From contig NZ_RAVT01000017.1 of assembly GCF_013464915.1 (NCBI RefSeq), positions 37,238 through 90,918 of the forward strand: a stretch of DNA of 53,681 nucleotides. The letters are read 5' to 3'. The stretch comes from Stenotrophomonas maltophilia. GTDB taxonomy: Bacteria; Pseudomonadota; Gammaproteobacteria; Xanthomonadales; Xanthomonadaceae. The notes under the pieces are model-generated. The model searched no databases and had not been told where the DNA came from. It saw nothing but the letters and a program-made list of their open reading frames with translations. Each line of letters begins with the position of its first letter. Within the stretch, counting starts at the first letter, position 1. A program made the position numbers and the translations under genes. Below, piece by piece: positions 29,847-39,100 of this stretch.

Positions 29847-30419
29847 ATGAAACGTTCCCGCACCACCGCGCTGCTGCTGATGAGCGCTGCGCCGCTGCTG
29901 TTCACCGCCTGCCAGAAGGAGCCGGAGGTGAAGGTGCAGGAAGGCCTGTACACCTCGGTCGAGGCCTGCACCGAGGCCACCGGCGATCCGTCGTCGTGCC
30001 GCAATGCCTTCGCCGAAGCGCAGAAGCAGGCCGCCGATGCGGCGCCGAAGTACGCCAGCAAGGAAGCCTGCGAGAAGGACTACAAGCCGGAACAGTGCGT
30101 GCAGCAGCACACCTCGGCCGGTACCTCGTTCATCGGCCCGATGATGATGGGCTTCTTCATGTCGCAGATGCTGAGCAACCGCGGTGGCCTGGCTCCGCAG
30201 GCGCCGGCGGCATCGCCGGCCTACCAGGACAAGAGCGCCGGCTGGGCGCGTCCGGCACCGGGTGGCAGCGGCGGCCTGAACACCGCCAGCGGCATCGGCG
30301 CCGGCAAGGCCGGCCTGGCCCCGGTCACCAGCGAACCGAACCGTGCGGTCACTGCCAGCCGTGGTGGTTTCGGCAACACCAGCGCGCGCCGCAGTACCAG
30401 CGGCAGTTACGGCGGCTGA
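29847..30419 (+). CDS. DUF1190 (YgiB-like) lipoprotein
   Basis: The 190-aa protein has a lipoprotein signal ending LLFTAC (Cys22) and then a Cys-containing domain with QEGLYTSVEACTEAT, SSCRNAFAEAQKQA and KEACEKDYKPEQC, the YgiB pattern of two Cys pairs. The C-terminal third is Gly/Ser/Ala-rich and of low complexity (GFGNTSARRSTSGSYGG). In E. coli ygiB is next to ygiC, and the same order occurs here with a 7-bp gap to the next gene. Function is not established. Confidence 0.85.
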   Translation: MKRSRTTALLLMSAAPLLFTACQKEPEVKVQEGLYTSVEACTEATGDPSSCRNAFAEAQKQAADAAPKYASKEACEKDYKPEQCVQQHTSAGTSFIGPMMMGFFMSQMLSNRGGLAPQAPAASPAYQDKSAGWARPAPGGSGGLNTASGIGAGKAGLAPVTSEPNRAVTASRGGFGNTSARRSTSGSYGG

Positions 30420-30426
30420 TCGACCC

Positions 30427-31605
30427 ATGCAGCGCATCCGGATTGCCGAGCGTGCCCAGTGGCGGGCACGCGCGGAAGAGGCGGGTTTCCGCTTCCACAC
30501 CATCGACGGCCAGCCGTACTGGGATGAAAGCGCGTACTACGCGTTCACCCTGCGTCAGATCGAACAGGACATCGAAGACCCCAGCGCCGAGCTGCACCAG
30601 ATGGCGCTGGACCTGGTCGGCGATGTCATCGCCAGCGAACGGTTGATGGACCAGCTGGCGATTCCGTCGCACTACCGCGACTGGATCGCCGACAGCTGGC
30701 GCCAGCGCCAGCCGCACCTCTATGGCCGCCTCGACCTGGCCTACGACGGCACCGGCCCGGCCAAGCTGTACGAACTGAACTATGACACGCCGACCTCGCT
30801 GTTCGAGGCCAGCTTCTTCCAGTGGCAGTGGCTGGAAGACCAGCGCAATGCCGGGCGCCTGCCGCAGCATGCCGACCAGTTCAACGCCATCCATGAGGCG
30901 CTGGTCGAGCGTTTCGGCGAACTGGCCACGCAGCTGCCGCCGCCGCTGTATTTCAGTGCCGTGGGCAGTTCCGAGGAGGACCGTGGCACCGTCGACTACC
31001 TGCGCGACTGCGCTTCGCAGGCCGGCCTGCATGGCCAGGCCATCGCCGTCGAGGATATCGGCCTGTCCGAGGACGGCCGCTTCACCGCGCTGGATGATTC
31101 GGTGATCGGTACGTTGTTCAAGCTGTACCCGCTGGAAGACCTGATGGCCGAGGAATTCGGTCGCGCGCTGCCCGGTTCCGGCGTGCAGCTGCTGGAGCCG
31201 GCGTGGAAGGCGGTGCTGAGCAACAAGGGCATCCTGCCGCTGCTGTGGCAGCGCAACGTGGGCCATCCCAACCTGTTGGAAGCGCACTTCGATGACGGCA
31301 GCACGCTGGCCTCGGGCTGGGTGCGCAAGCCGCTGTTCTCGCGCGAAGGTGCGAACATCGAGATGCACCTGGCCGACGGCAGCACGCAGCGCAGCGACGG
31401 GCCCTACGATGGCCCGGCGATCATCCAGCGCGCCCATCCGCTCACCCGCTTCGAAGGCGGCTATCCGCTGATCGGCAGCTGGGTGATCGGCGACCACGCC
31501 TGCGGCATCGGCATCCGCGAGGACGACAGCGCGATCACCCGCGACAGCGCGCGTTTCGTGCCGCACGCGATCGTCGATGAGGCGCCGACGCGGATCTACG
31601 TCTGA
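30427..31605 (+). CDS. ygiC: Glutathionylspermidine synthase-like ATP-grasp protein YgiC
   Basis: The 392-aa protein matches the synthetase half of glutathionylspermidine synthase (YgiC/YjfC family). Recognisable parts are the N-terminal W-DESAYY block, KLYELNYDTPTSLFEASF near residue 120, and the ATP-grasp region with GWVRKPLFSREGANIEM near residue 300. E. coli YgiC lacks detectable glutathionylspermidine activity, so its natural substrate is unknown. It is in an operon with the upstream YgiB-like lipoprotein gene and overlaps the next start by one base (TGATG). Confidence 0.92.
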   Translation: MQRIRIAERAQWRARAEEAGFRFHTIDGQPYWDESAYYAFTLRQIEQDIEDPSAELHQMALDLVGDVIASERLMDQLAIPSHYRDWIADSWRQRQPHLYGRLDLAYDGTGPAKLYELNYDTPTSLFEASFFQWQWLEDQRNAGRLPQHADQFNAIHEALVERFGELATQLPPPLYFSAVGSSEEDRGTVDYLRDCASQAGLHGQAIAVEDIGLSEDGRFTALDDSVIGTLFKLYPLEDLMAEEFGRALPGSGVQLLEPAWKAVLSNKGILPLLWQRNVGHPNLLEAHFDDGSTLASGWVRKPLFSREGANIEMHLADGSTQRSDGPYDGPAIIQRAHPLTRFEGGYPLIGSWVIGDHACGIGIREDDSAITRDSARFVPHAIVDEAPTRIYV

Positions 31606-32264
31606 TGGCGGTGCGGCGCGAGGGTGGCCCGCGGCCCGCATCGCCGCCCCTGCGCCATCGCGATGATGGCCATGCCCTGTTTCGCTATGCCGACCGCGTA
31701 GCGGTTCGCTGCCATCGCTGCGATACGCCTGGCTGGGTTACAGGCCCATCTGATTCACGGCGCTTCCGTTGCCTGGGGTGCAGCGAAGCACTGGACGGCG
31801 GTTGCGGCTGCAGCCGCTGTGGCCCCGGTGACTGGGTCGGGCCAGTGCGCTGTAGCGGCTGCCGTCCATGTGGTTATTGCGGTCACCAGTGGGTAAGCAT
31901 CGAGGTACGCCGTGGCCGTGCCACGATGCCGCTGAGAACGCTGGCGGCCGATTGCAGCCAATGTGGTCGTAGCAGCGAGGTCGACGTCACCCTGTCGCGG
32001 TGGCGTGGCAACGAAGCCATCGACCCGGACTTCGGCCTGCCGTTGCGATTGGTGGAGAAGACCGCCGCCGGCGTGCTGTGGGCGTACAACGCCGGGCACC
32101 TGCAGGCGCTGCACGATTACGCCACGGCCACGTTGCGCGAAGGCAGCGGGCATCATCGCTCGATGTTCTCGTGCCTGCCGCAGTGGATGAAGCTGGCCCG
32201 CAACCGGGTGCTGCTGCAGCGTGCGGTGGAGCGGCTGCAGCGGCGGTTGCTGGGCGAACGCTGA
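31605..32264 (+). CDS. Zinc-ribbon protein, 219 aa
   Basis: The protein is rich in CxxC-type pairs in its N-terminal 130 residues: RCHRCDTPG, FRCLGC, CGCSRC, VRCSGCRPCGYC and DCSQCG, likely forming three or more zinc ribbons. The C-terminal half is predicted helical (LVEKTAAGVLWAYNAGHLQA). I do not recognise a specific family. It starts one base into the ygiC stop (TGATG), so translation is coupled with ygiC. The transcript ends in a paired palindrome. Confidence 0.82.
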   Translation: MAVRREGGPRPASPPLRHRDDGHALFRYADRVAVRCHRCDTPGWVTGPSDSRRFRCLGCSEALDGGCGCSRCGPGDWVGPVRCSGCRPCGYCGHQWVSIEVRRGRATMPLRTLAADCSQCGRSSEVDVTLSRWRGNEAIDPDFGLPLRLVEKTAAGVLWAYNAGHLQALHDYATATLREGSGHHRSMFSCLPQWMKLARNRVLLQRAVERLQRRLLGER

Positions 32265-32270
32265 TACGGC

Positions 32271-32334
32271 AGCCGAGCATGGGCTCGGCTCTACAGTAAT
32301 CGTGCCGTCTGTAGAGCCGAGCCCATGCTCGGCT
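32271..32334. repeat. Paired GTAG palindromes, tail-out (agccgagc core)
   Basis: agccgagcatgggctcggct followed by ctac (32271-32294) and gtag followed by agccgagcccatgctcggct (32311-32334). They are inverted copies facing each other between the convergent ends of the zinc-ribbon gene and the DUF58 gene. The core differs from other GTAG elements in the window. Confidence 0.88.
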
Positions 32335-32350
32335 CCGGTCAAACGCAGGA

Positions 32351-33649
32351 CTACAGCAACCCTTCGCGCTTCACGGCCAGATAGCGCTCCACCAGTGCAC
32401 CGGGAAGCGCATCGGCGGTCGCGTCCAGCACCATCACCTTCTCGCTGCGCAGCGCGTCGTGCGCCTTCGCGCGCTGCTGCAGGTACAGCGCCGCGGCACC
32501 GGCCTGGGCGGCGTCCTCCAGCGACTGCACCTCATCATCGAGGACAGCATCCAGTTCGCGCTCACGCAGGCTGGCCACGCACACCAGATGGCGCTTCTGC
32601 AGCAGGCGCACCGCCGCCAGCAGATCCTCGATGTCTTCGTCGCGCACGTTGCTGACCAGCATCACCAGCGCGCGCCGGCGCTGGCGCAGCGACACTTCGG
32701 TGGCGGCGGCCAGGTAGTCGGTGGCCACCGCGCGCGGCTGCAGGTCGTAGCTGGCACGCAGCAGGTGCTCGACCGTGCCCATGCCACGCTGCGGCGCCAC
32801 CCAGCGGCGCTCGCCACCGGCAGCGAACAGGCCGGCGGCATCGCCCTGGCGCAATGCCAGGTACGCCACCACCAGCGAGGCGTTCAAGGCGTGGTCGAAA
32901 TGCGAGAGACCGCCTTCGCTGGCCAGCATGCGCCGCCCACTGTCGAGCATCAGCAGCAGCTGCTGGTTCTTCTCGTCCTGGTACTCGCGTGAGACCAGCT
33001 TGCGCGCCCGCGCGGTGGCCTTCCAGTCGAGCTGGCGCAGGCTGTCGCCAATGCGGTACTCGCGCATCTGGTGGAAGTCGGTGCCTTCACCACGGCGGCG
33101 CTTCACATGCGCTCCGACCAGCCGCGAGGCCTGGTCAGCACTGAACAACGCAAACCGGGTGAGCGGCACGAAGTTCGGATAGACCCGTACGTCCAGCGCC
33201 GGTGGCAGGGTGCGCTGCTGCCACCACAGCCGCCATGGCGAGCGCATGCGCAGATGCACGCCGTCGAAGCGGAAGCGCCCACGCTGCAGCGGCTGCAGGT
33301 GGTAGTGCAGGGTCGAGGCGCTGCCGGGCTGCAGGCGCACGCGCTGCGGCAGCGATTCCAGCGGCCAGCCGCCGGGGACCAGGTCGAACACCTGCACTGT
33401 CATCGCAGCGTCCGCCTGCAGGCGCAGCGCGGCCTCGCGGCGCACGCCCAACGCCAGCGCTTCGGGCAGCTCACGCTGGATCTGCGGCGATGGACGCCGC
33501 GTCTGCCGCCACAGGTCGAACAGCGCGGGCAGTGCGATGGCCACCGCGGCCAGCGCCCAGCCCCAGCGTGGCAGCAGGCCGCCCAGCACCAGGCCACCCA
33601 GGGCGGCCCAGGCCAGCAACAGCGCCAGCAGCAGCGGGGCAGGCCTCAT
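32351..33649 (-). CDS. DUF58 domain protein, last gene of MoxR operon
   Basis: The 432-aa protein has two N-terminal membrane helices (about 4-42), then a periplasm/cytosol domain with the DUF58 hallmark GTDFHQMREYRIGDSLRQLD followed by WKATARARKLVSREY. A VWA-like region with LMLDSGRRM follows. DUF58 proteins are often encoded beside MoxR ATPases and are proposed to act with them on enzyme maturation. Its start overlaps the MoxR stop by 4 bp, and a paired palindrome lies right after its stop, so it ends the six-gene operon. Confidence 0.9.
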   Translation of the reverse strand: MRPAPLLLALLLAWAALGGLVLGGLLPRWGWALAAVAIALPALFDLWRQTRRPSPQIQRELPEALALGVRREAALRLQADAAMTVQVFDLVPGGWPLESLPQRVRLQPGSASTLHYHLQPLQRGRFRFDGVHLRMRSPWRLWWQQRTLPPALDVRVYPNFVPLTRFALFSADQASRLVGAHVKRRRGEGTDFHQMREYRIGDSLRQLDWKATARARKLVSREYQDEKNQQLLLMLDSGRRMLASEGGLSHFDHALNASLVVAYLALRQGDAAGLFAAGGERRWVAPQRGMGTVEHLLRASYDLQPRAVATDYLAAATEVSLRQRRRALVMLVSNVRDEDIEDLLAAVRLLQKRHLVCVASLRERELDAVLDDEVQSLEDAAQAGAAALYLQQRAKAHDALRSEKVMVLDATADALPGALVERYLAVKREGLL

Positions 33650-34632
33650 CGGCGCGGTGCTTCCACCTTGGCCAGCAGTGCGCCCAGCACGTCGTCGGCA
33701 TCCTGGCCCTCGATCTGCAGCTCCGGGGCCAGCGCGATGCGATGGCGCAGCGCAGGGCGCGCGATGTCGCGCACGTCGTCGGGGGTAACGAAGTCACGGC
33801 CGGCCAGCACCGCCTGCGCGCGCGAGGCACGCACCAGCGCGATGCTGCCGCGTGGGCCGGCACCGACCGCGATGCCCGGCCACTGCCGGGTAGCGGCCAC
33901 GATGCGCACCGCGTAGTCGATCACTTCGTCATCAACGGTGATGGCCGCGGTGGCGCGCTGCAGCTCCAGCAGTTCACCGGCGCCGAGCACGCGCGGTACC
34001 TGGCTCAGGTCGAAATCGCTGGCGGAGCGGCCGCTGGTGATCGCGGTCACCATGCGCTTCTCGTCCTCCAGCTGCGGGTAGTCGATCAGCACTTTCAGCA
34101 GGAAGCGGTCCAGCTGGGCTTCCGGCAGCGGGTAGGTGCCTTCCTGTTCCAGCGGGTTCTGCGTGGCCAGCGCCATGAACGGCGGCGCCAGGGTGAAGGC
34201 CTTGCCTTCAATGGTCACCTGGCCTTCCTGCATCACTTCCAGCAGCGCCGACTGGGTCTTGGCCGGTGCGCGGTTGATCTCATCGGCCAGCAGCAGGTTG
34301 GTGAACACCGGGCCGCGGCGGATCCTGAAGCTCTCGCTTTTCGGGTCGTACACGGCGTGGCCGCTGACGTCGCTGGGCATCAGGTCGGGGGTGAACTGCA
34401 CGCGCCCATAGTCCAGCTCCATCGCCTGCGCCAGCGCGCGCACCAACAGGGTCTTGCCCAGCCCGGGCACGCCCTCGATCAGTACGTGGCCACCTGCCAG
34501 CAGGGCCACCAGAATCTGGTCCAGCACGTCGGCCTGGCCGATGAAGGCGCGGCCGACGGCCTCGCGGATGGCATCGACGCGTTCGATCAGGCGGGCATCG
34601 GCGGCCGCCGGCAGCTCGGGGACTTCGGTCAT
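33646..34632 (-). CDS. MoxR-family AAA+ ATPase
   Basis: The 328-aa chaperone-like ATPase has Walker A GVPGLGKT (residues 54-61), Walker B LLLADEINRAP, sensor-type NPLEQEGTYPLPEAQLDRF and a C-terminal lid domain. These features match the MoxR group, which remodels partner proteins, often with VWA/DUF58 partners. Its start overlaps the DUF4350 stop and its stop overlaps the DUF58 start (4 bp each). The ATG at 34632 gives a normal MoxR length; longer in-frame extensions are Arg/Pro-rich. Confidence 0.93.
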   Translation of the reverse strand: MTEVPELPAAADARLIERVDAIREAVGRAFIGQADVLDQILVALLAGGHVLIEGVPGLGKTLLVRALAQAMELDYGRVQFTPDLMPSDVSGHAVYDPKSESFRIRRGPVFTNLLLADEINRAPAKTQSALLEVMQEGQVTIEGKAFTLAPPFMALATQNPLEQEGTYPLPEAQLDRFLLKVLIDYPQLEDEKRMVTAITSGRSASDFDLSQVPRVLGAGELLELQRATAAITVDDEVIDYAVRIVAATRQWPGIAVGAGPRGSIALVRASRAQAVLAGRDFVTPDDVRDIARPALRHRIALAPELQIEGQDADDVLGALLAKVEAPRR

Positions 34633-35813
34633 AGCAGGGATCTCATCTGGAGCAGCAAGCGGATGCGCTCGCGCAGGGCGGAGGAATCGTGCGGCGGAGG
34701 CGGTGCGAGTGCGCTGGCCACGCGGCTTTGCGGCCACTTCAGCAACGCGGCGATGGCCTGCTCGCGCGGTGCGCCATCGAGTGCGGCGGCAACCGGCGCG
34801 CGCAGGCGCAGGCGGTGCAGGAACAGGGCGAGCACGGCGTCGTACAGGCGTGTTCCGTGGCCGAAACGCAGCAGCAGTTCGCCGCTGGCGCGCACATGCT
34901 CCAGCAATGAGCGGCGCTCCAGCACCGGCGACGGTTGCAGGCTGCCGAAGCGCTGCGATCGGCTCCACAGCCAACCCAGCAGGGCCAGCAGAAGGGGCGC
35001 CCACAGTGGCCAGCCCTGGTAGAAGATGCGTGCCCACAGCGACGGCGGGCGGCTGGCGTAGATCAGCCAGACCGCACCCTTGCCGTAGTTCGGGTCGAGC
35101 AGATAGCGGGTCAGGTCGCGGTGCGAAGCATCGTGCAGGCCGTCGCTGGCCTTGCCTGCGGCAGAGGCCAGGCGCGCTGCCGGTGAGTCCACCTCGCTGC
35201 GCATGAACTCCATGTCGGCCAGCACGCTCACCTTGCCCTGGCCATGGCGGAGGCGTGCGAACACGAGATCGCGATCACCGCCCCAGCGGCGTTCGGCCTG
35301 CGCACTGGCCGCAAAGCCCAGGGTGAAACGGCGGCCACCGCAGAATTCGACGTGGCCCGGATCGTCGTCGACATGGAAGGGCTGGCAGTCGCTGCGCTGG
35401 AACAGGCTGTCCACGCCCAGCCGGTCCAGCAGCGGACCCTGCGTGCTGCCGGCATCATCCTCGGCCGGCGGCGGCGTGCGTACGAGCAGGTGGCCGCCAT
35501 CCTCGACCCAATCCAGCAGCGCGTTGGCGACGGGCGGCGGCAGCTCGCTGCTGTCCTGCAGCAGCACCACCGTGTCGTGCGGCCCCAGCGTCATCTGCTG
35601 CAGTTCCAGCCGGGGCAGCGAATGCACGTCGATGCCGTCGGCACGCAGGGCCTGGCCAAGCACGTACAACGGGTTGTACGCGGCCTCGCCCTGCGGCGGC
35701 AACCGGATGGTCTCGGTCACGCGCTCATGCGTGCGCAGGTAGAGGATGGTCAGCGGCACGCCGAACAGAACCAGCATGCCCAGCAACAACGACCAGAACA
35801 GGCGCGGGCTCAT
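34629..35813 (-). CDS. DUF4350-containing membrane protein
   Basis: The 394-aa protein has one N-terminal helix (about 6-26), a DUF4350 domain that looks like a glutamine-amidotransferase-like fold (NPLYVLGQALRADGIDVHSL, then VANALLDWVEDGGHLLVRTP) and a second helix (about 265-285, LWAPLLLALLGWLWSRS) before a helical C-terminus. Function is unknown; DUF4350 proteins are typically found beside MoxR and DUF58 genes. Overlaps of 4 bp with both neighbours. Confidence 0.85.
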   Translation of the reverse strand: MSPRLFWSLLLGMLVLFGVPLTILYLRTHERVTETIRLPPQGEAAYNPLYVLGQALRADGIDVHSLPRLELQQMTLGPHDTVVLLQDSSELPPPVANALLDWVEDGGHLLVRTPPPAEDDAGSTQGPLLDRLGVDSLFQRSDCQPFHVDDDPGHVEFCGGRRFTLGFAASAQAERRWGGDRDLVFARLRHGQGKVSVLADMEFMRSEVDSPAARLASAAGKASDGLHDASHRDLTRYLLDPNYGKGAVWLIYASRPPSLWARIFYQGWPLWAPLLLALLGWLWSRSQRFGSLQPSPVLERRSLLEHVRASGELLLRFGHGTRLYDAVLALFLHRLRLRAPVAAALDGAPREQAIAALLKWPQSRVASALAPPPPHDSSALRERIRLLLQMRSLL

Positions 35814-37432
35814 GCCTGCCACCCGTACTGCTGGCGCAGCGTTGCGGCCAGTGCGTCGAAATCGCTGCGGCTGGGCAGGCGGCCACCGTAGGCGGCGTAC
35901 TGCCACATGCGCACGATGCGCGCGAACAGGTCACGGTCGGTGGCGTCAGGCATGCGTCGCGATGCGCGCAGGCACTGCGCTTCGGTGGCGCCGGGGGGCA
36001 GCGCGATGCCGCTGCGCTCCCCCACGGTACCCACGCTGGCACGGTAGAGCAGGGCCAGCGCCTGGCGGGGCCGGCCCTGGTCCCAGAGCAGGCCGGCCTG
36101 GGTGGCCACGTCCGGCGGCAGCACCACGGGCAGCTCCACCTGTTCCTCCATCACCTGCGGCGGTGCATCGGCCTTGCGCCGGCCGCTGCCGCGCAGCCAG
36201 GGCAACCACATCCGCGCCGTCAGCAGCAGCACCAGCAGCAGGACGCCCAGCAGGCCCCACAGGCCCCACTCGGCCAACCGTGCCAGCCAGGCGATGCCAT
36301 CCTTGCGCGCCTTGCGTTCGCCGCGGGGGCTGCTGTCACTCTGCAGCTGCTTGTCTTCCTTCTTTTTTTCCTCGGCCTGTTCGATCGGCTTCCAGTGGGT
36401 GACCTGGCGGGTCGGGCGCTGCAGCGGATCCTCGTAGGCGCGATTCACCGCCTGGCGGAAACCGGCGGTGTCCACAGGCGTGCCACCGAAGATGGTGGCC
36501 GGTGTGTTGGCCGGGTCGATGGTCGGTTCTTCGTCGTCCTCTTCGGAGGCGATGTCACTGGCATTGGGCTTGCCCATTGCGCGTCCGGGCTCGGCATCTG
36601 CGTCCTGCGCGTGCACCGGTGCGGAGACCAGCGGCAGTGCCAGGCACAGCAGCAGGGCCAGCGTCGACGCCGCAGGCAGCAGGCGATCACGCAGGCGGCG
36701 CAGGGCGATTTCGACGTCCCAGGCTTCCATCTGCGTACGCCGGTTCAAGTACAGGCCAAAGCCCGCACCGACGAAGAACGGGCCGATCAGCGCCGAGGCC
36801 AGCCAGCACGCCAGATTGAAACCGAAGCGTGCCCACGCCGGCGTGTCCTTGCCGATCATGTCCCACGCCGCACGCCAGGATTCGGACATCAGGTCCAGTG
36901 GCATGAACATGAACACTGCACCGATGGCGCCGGACACCAACACTGCTTCGAAGGCCATGCAGGCTACGGTCAGCACTGTCGCCGCACCTGCGGCGCCGGC
37001 CGCCACCGCACGGCGGCGTGGACCGCGCTGGCCCGGCGCATTGCCTTCCAGCAGGTTCACCGGCAGGCACAGGCTGCGCAGCACGCTGAAACGACGCCAG
37101 CCCAGGTAGCCCCAGAAACCGGTGTTGCCCCAGTGGCGCTGCGCCCGCAGGGCCGAAAGCGCGCTGACCGGTTCGCCGAAGATGCCGCGCGACAGCACAT
37201 ACAGCGGCGCACGCTCGAACAGTGGCTTGCACCACCACATCGCCAGCCAGGCCCAGCCGAAGGCATCCAGCCACCCTCCCAGCGCGTTGAAGATCACGAA
37301 CAAGGGGGCACTGGCCAGCAGCCAGCTGCCCCACACGGCGCGCGCATGGCGGCGGGCGAGGGCACTGCCCAGCTCCATCGCTTCCCAGCCGCTGCGTGCA
37401 CGCAGCACCACGTCCAGGCGGTCAATGCGCAT
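35810..37432 (-). CDS. DUF4129-containing membrane protein
   Basis: The 540-aa protein has an N-terminal multi-helix part (about 45-250, with conserved SRGIFGEPVSALSALRAQRH), a central helix (about 280-300), an acidic/low-complexity linker (SEEDDEEPTIDPAN), one more helix (about 405-430) and a C-terminal DUF4129 domain with RPRQALALLYRASVG and WQYAAYGGRLPSRSDFDALA. The start at 37432 leaves an 11-bp overlap with the SpoIIM-like gene. DUF4129 domains are usually linked with transglutaminase or MoxR operons. The two-part build may be a fusion. Confidence 0.8.
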   Translation of the reverse strand: MRIDRLDVVLRARSGWEAMELGSALARRHARAVWGSWLLASAPLFVIFNALGGWLDAFGWAWLAMWWCKPLFERAPLYVLSRGIFGEPVSALSALRAQRHWGNTGFWGYLGWRRFSVLRSLCLPVNLLEGNAPGQRGPRRRAVAAGAAGAATVLTVACMAFEAVLVSGAIGAVFMFMPLDLMSESWRAAWDMIGKDTPAWARFGFNLACWLASALIGPFFVGAGFGLYLNRRTQMEAWDVEIALRRLRDRLLPAASTLALLLCLALPLVSAPVHAQDADAEPGRAMGKPNASDIASEEDDEEPTIDPANTPATIFGGTPVDTAGFRQAVNRAYEDPLQRPTRQVTHWKPIEQAEEKKKEDKQLQSDSSPRGERKARKDGIAWLARLAEWGLWGLLGVLLLVLLLTARMWLPWLRGSGRRKADAPPQVMEEQVELPVVLPPDVATQAGLLWDQGRPRQALALLYRASVGTVGERSGIALPPGATEAQCLRASRRMPDATDRDLFARIVRMWQYAAYGGRLPSRSDFDALAATLRQQYGWQA

Positions 37433-38414
37433 GGCCGCCCCCACGCCCGCCACGCCACAGCCACAGCAGCACGCCGGCCCAGAGCACGCCGGCGACGCTG
37501 AACTTGATCCACGCGGGGACTTCGGCGATCGACGACCAGAACGCTTCGATGAAGGCTGCGACCAGCAGCATGAACGCCACGCCCAGGCACAGCCGGGCAC
37601 CGATGCGGCCACCGTCGACCAGCGCATCCAGGCGGCCGCGCCGGCCCGGTGCCAGCAGTTTCATGCCCAGCTGCAGGCCGGCACCGCCGGCGATCACGAT
37701 CGCGGTCAGCTCGAACGCGCCATGGCCGACCACGAAGCGCCAGAACGGTCCACCGTGCCCGATGTGCTGCAGGTGGCCGGCCACCGCCCCGATGGTCACG
37801 CCGTTGAACAGCAGCACCAGCAGCGTGCCCAGCCCGGCCAGCAGGCCGCTGGCGAAGGTGCGCAGGGCAATGCTGATGTTGTTGAGGATGTAGTGGCCGA
37901 ACATCATCCAGTCGGTGCCGCTGTCGCGGCCCAGTCGTTCGGCAGCAGGGTCGTACATGCGCTCCATCGCAGCGATCTGGCGGTTGTCCATCAGCGTGTG
38001 GATCAGGTCCGGGTAGACCTGTGCAAGCACGAAGCAGGCGATTGCCGGCAGCGCGAACATCGCCAGCGCCACCCACATGCTGCGTGCCTGGCTGCGCACC
38101 AGCAGCGGGAAGTCGGCCACCAGGAATTCCAGCGCGGCGCGCCAGCGCGTCGGCCGTGTGCGGTACAGCACGCTGTGGCCCTGCTGCATCAGCTGCTGCA
38201 GGCGCTGGACCAGCTGTGGGCTGTAGCCGCGCTCGCGGGCCAGTGCCAGCTGCTGGCACAGGCGCCGATAGCGTTGCGGGACGGCAGTATCGTCCAGTGC
38301 CAGGCCGCTGGCCTTGCGGCGCGCGCGGCGCGAGGCGCCGGCACGCAGCAGCAGCCACTGTTCCAGCTCCTGCCATTCCTGCTGGTAGCGGGCGACGAAC
38401 TGTTCCTGTTTCAT
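37422..38414 (-). CDS. SpoIIM-like (stage II sporulation protein M family) membrane protein
   Basis: The 330-aa inner-membrane protein has a cytosolic helical N-terminus (about 1-95) followed by about five membrane helices. The family motif GHYILNNISIALRTFASGLL and FVVGHGAFELTAIVIAGGAG is clear. SpoIIM is needed for engulfment in spore formers; this host does not sporulate, so the gene has another role, probably in envelope assembly with the MoxR set. It overlaps the RDD gene by 4 bp and the DUF4129 gene by 11 bp. Confidence 0.9.
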   Translation of the reverse strand: MKQEQFVARYQQEWQELEQWLLLRAGASRRARRKASGLALDDTAVPQRYRRLCQQLALARERGYSPQLVQRLQQLMQQGHSVLYRTRPTRWRAALEFLVADFPLLVRSQARSMWVALAMFALPAIACFVLAQVYPDLIHTLMDNRQIAAMERMYDPAAERLGRDSGTDWMMFGHYILNNISIALRTFASGLLAGLGTLLVLLFNGVTIGAVAGHLQHIGHGGPFWRFVVGHGAFELTAIVIAGGAGLQLGMKLLAPGRRGRLDALVDGGRIGARLCLGVAFMLLVAAFIEAFWSSIAEVPAWIKFSVAGVLWAGVLLWLWRGGRGGGHAH

Positions 38415-39100
38415 CGCCGCCCCAGCAGCCAGTTGGCCATCGCATACAGGCGCAGCACACCGATCTGGCCCAGGCTGCCGGTCAGGGGTTCGGCGATGCC
38501 GGCCAACTCCTGCTGGCGGGGCGCGGACAGGCGTGGGGCGCGCTCGGCGAAGGCCATCAGCGCGGCCTGTTCCTCCGGCCGCAGCGGCTGCGGCGGGGCC
38601 AGCACGCTGTCGATGGTGGGTGGCGGCGGCAGGTACAGCACCGGCGCGTGCACCACCACGGTGCCGGCCACCAGGTCGCCGAGGCGGCGGCCGTGCGGAT
38701 CGAACAGGCTGCTGACCAGGCCCAGTGCATAGCCGAACGGCAGCATGTCCACCGTACGCAGCAGGTTGCGGGTGATCGCCGCCATCCAGCCCACGGGCGC
38801 GCCATCGCGGGACAGCACGCGCAGGCCCAGCGCGCGCTTGCCCAGGGTGCGGCCCCACAGCGCCTCGCACACGATCGGGTAGACCCAGTAGACCAGGAAC
38901 ATCAGCACCAGGTTGAGGCCGGAGCCGAATTCGTCCAGCACCGCCAGCGGAATCGCCATCAACACCAGTACCGCGATGCGCACGCCAAGATCGACCAGCC
39001 AGGCCATGGCCCGCGGCAGCGGCCCGGCTACCGGCAACTGAAGCAGCACACCCTCCGGCGTCACCACCTCACGGTAGGTATCGAGCATCGGTGCGGCCAT
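38411..39100 (-). CDS. RDD family membrane protein, first gene of MoxR operon
   Basis: The 229-aa protein has an RDD domain (about 25-155) with three helices: the first with [20 protein letters not shown] and the later [18 protein letters not shown] and [20 protein letters not shown] blocks. The C-terminal about 65 residues are soluble. RDD proteins are widespread transporters or sensors of unclear substrate. It is the first gene of the six-gene operon; 124 bp separate it from the gene upstream on the same strand, leaving room for a promoter. Confidence 0.9.
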   Translation of the reverse strand: MAAPMLDTYREVVTPEGVLLQLPVAGPLPRAMAWLVDLGVRIAVLVLMAIPLAVLDEFGSGLNLVLMFLVYWVYPIVCEALWGRTLGKRALGLRVLSRDGAPVGWMAAITRNLLRTVDMLPFGYALGLVSSLFDPHGRRLGDLVAGTVVVHAPVLYLPPPPTIDSVLAPPQPLRPEEQAALMAFAERAPRLSAPRQQELAGIAEPLTGSLGQIGVLRLYAMANWLLGRR

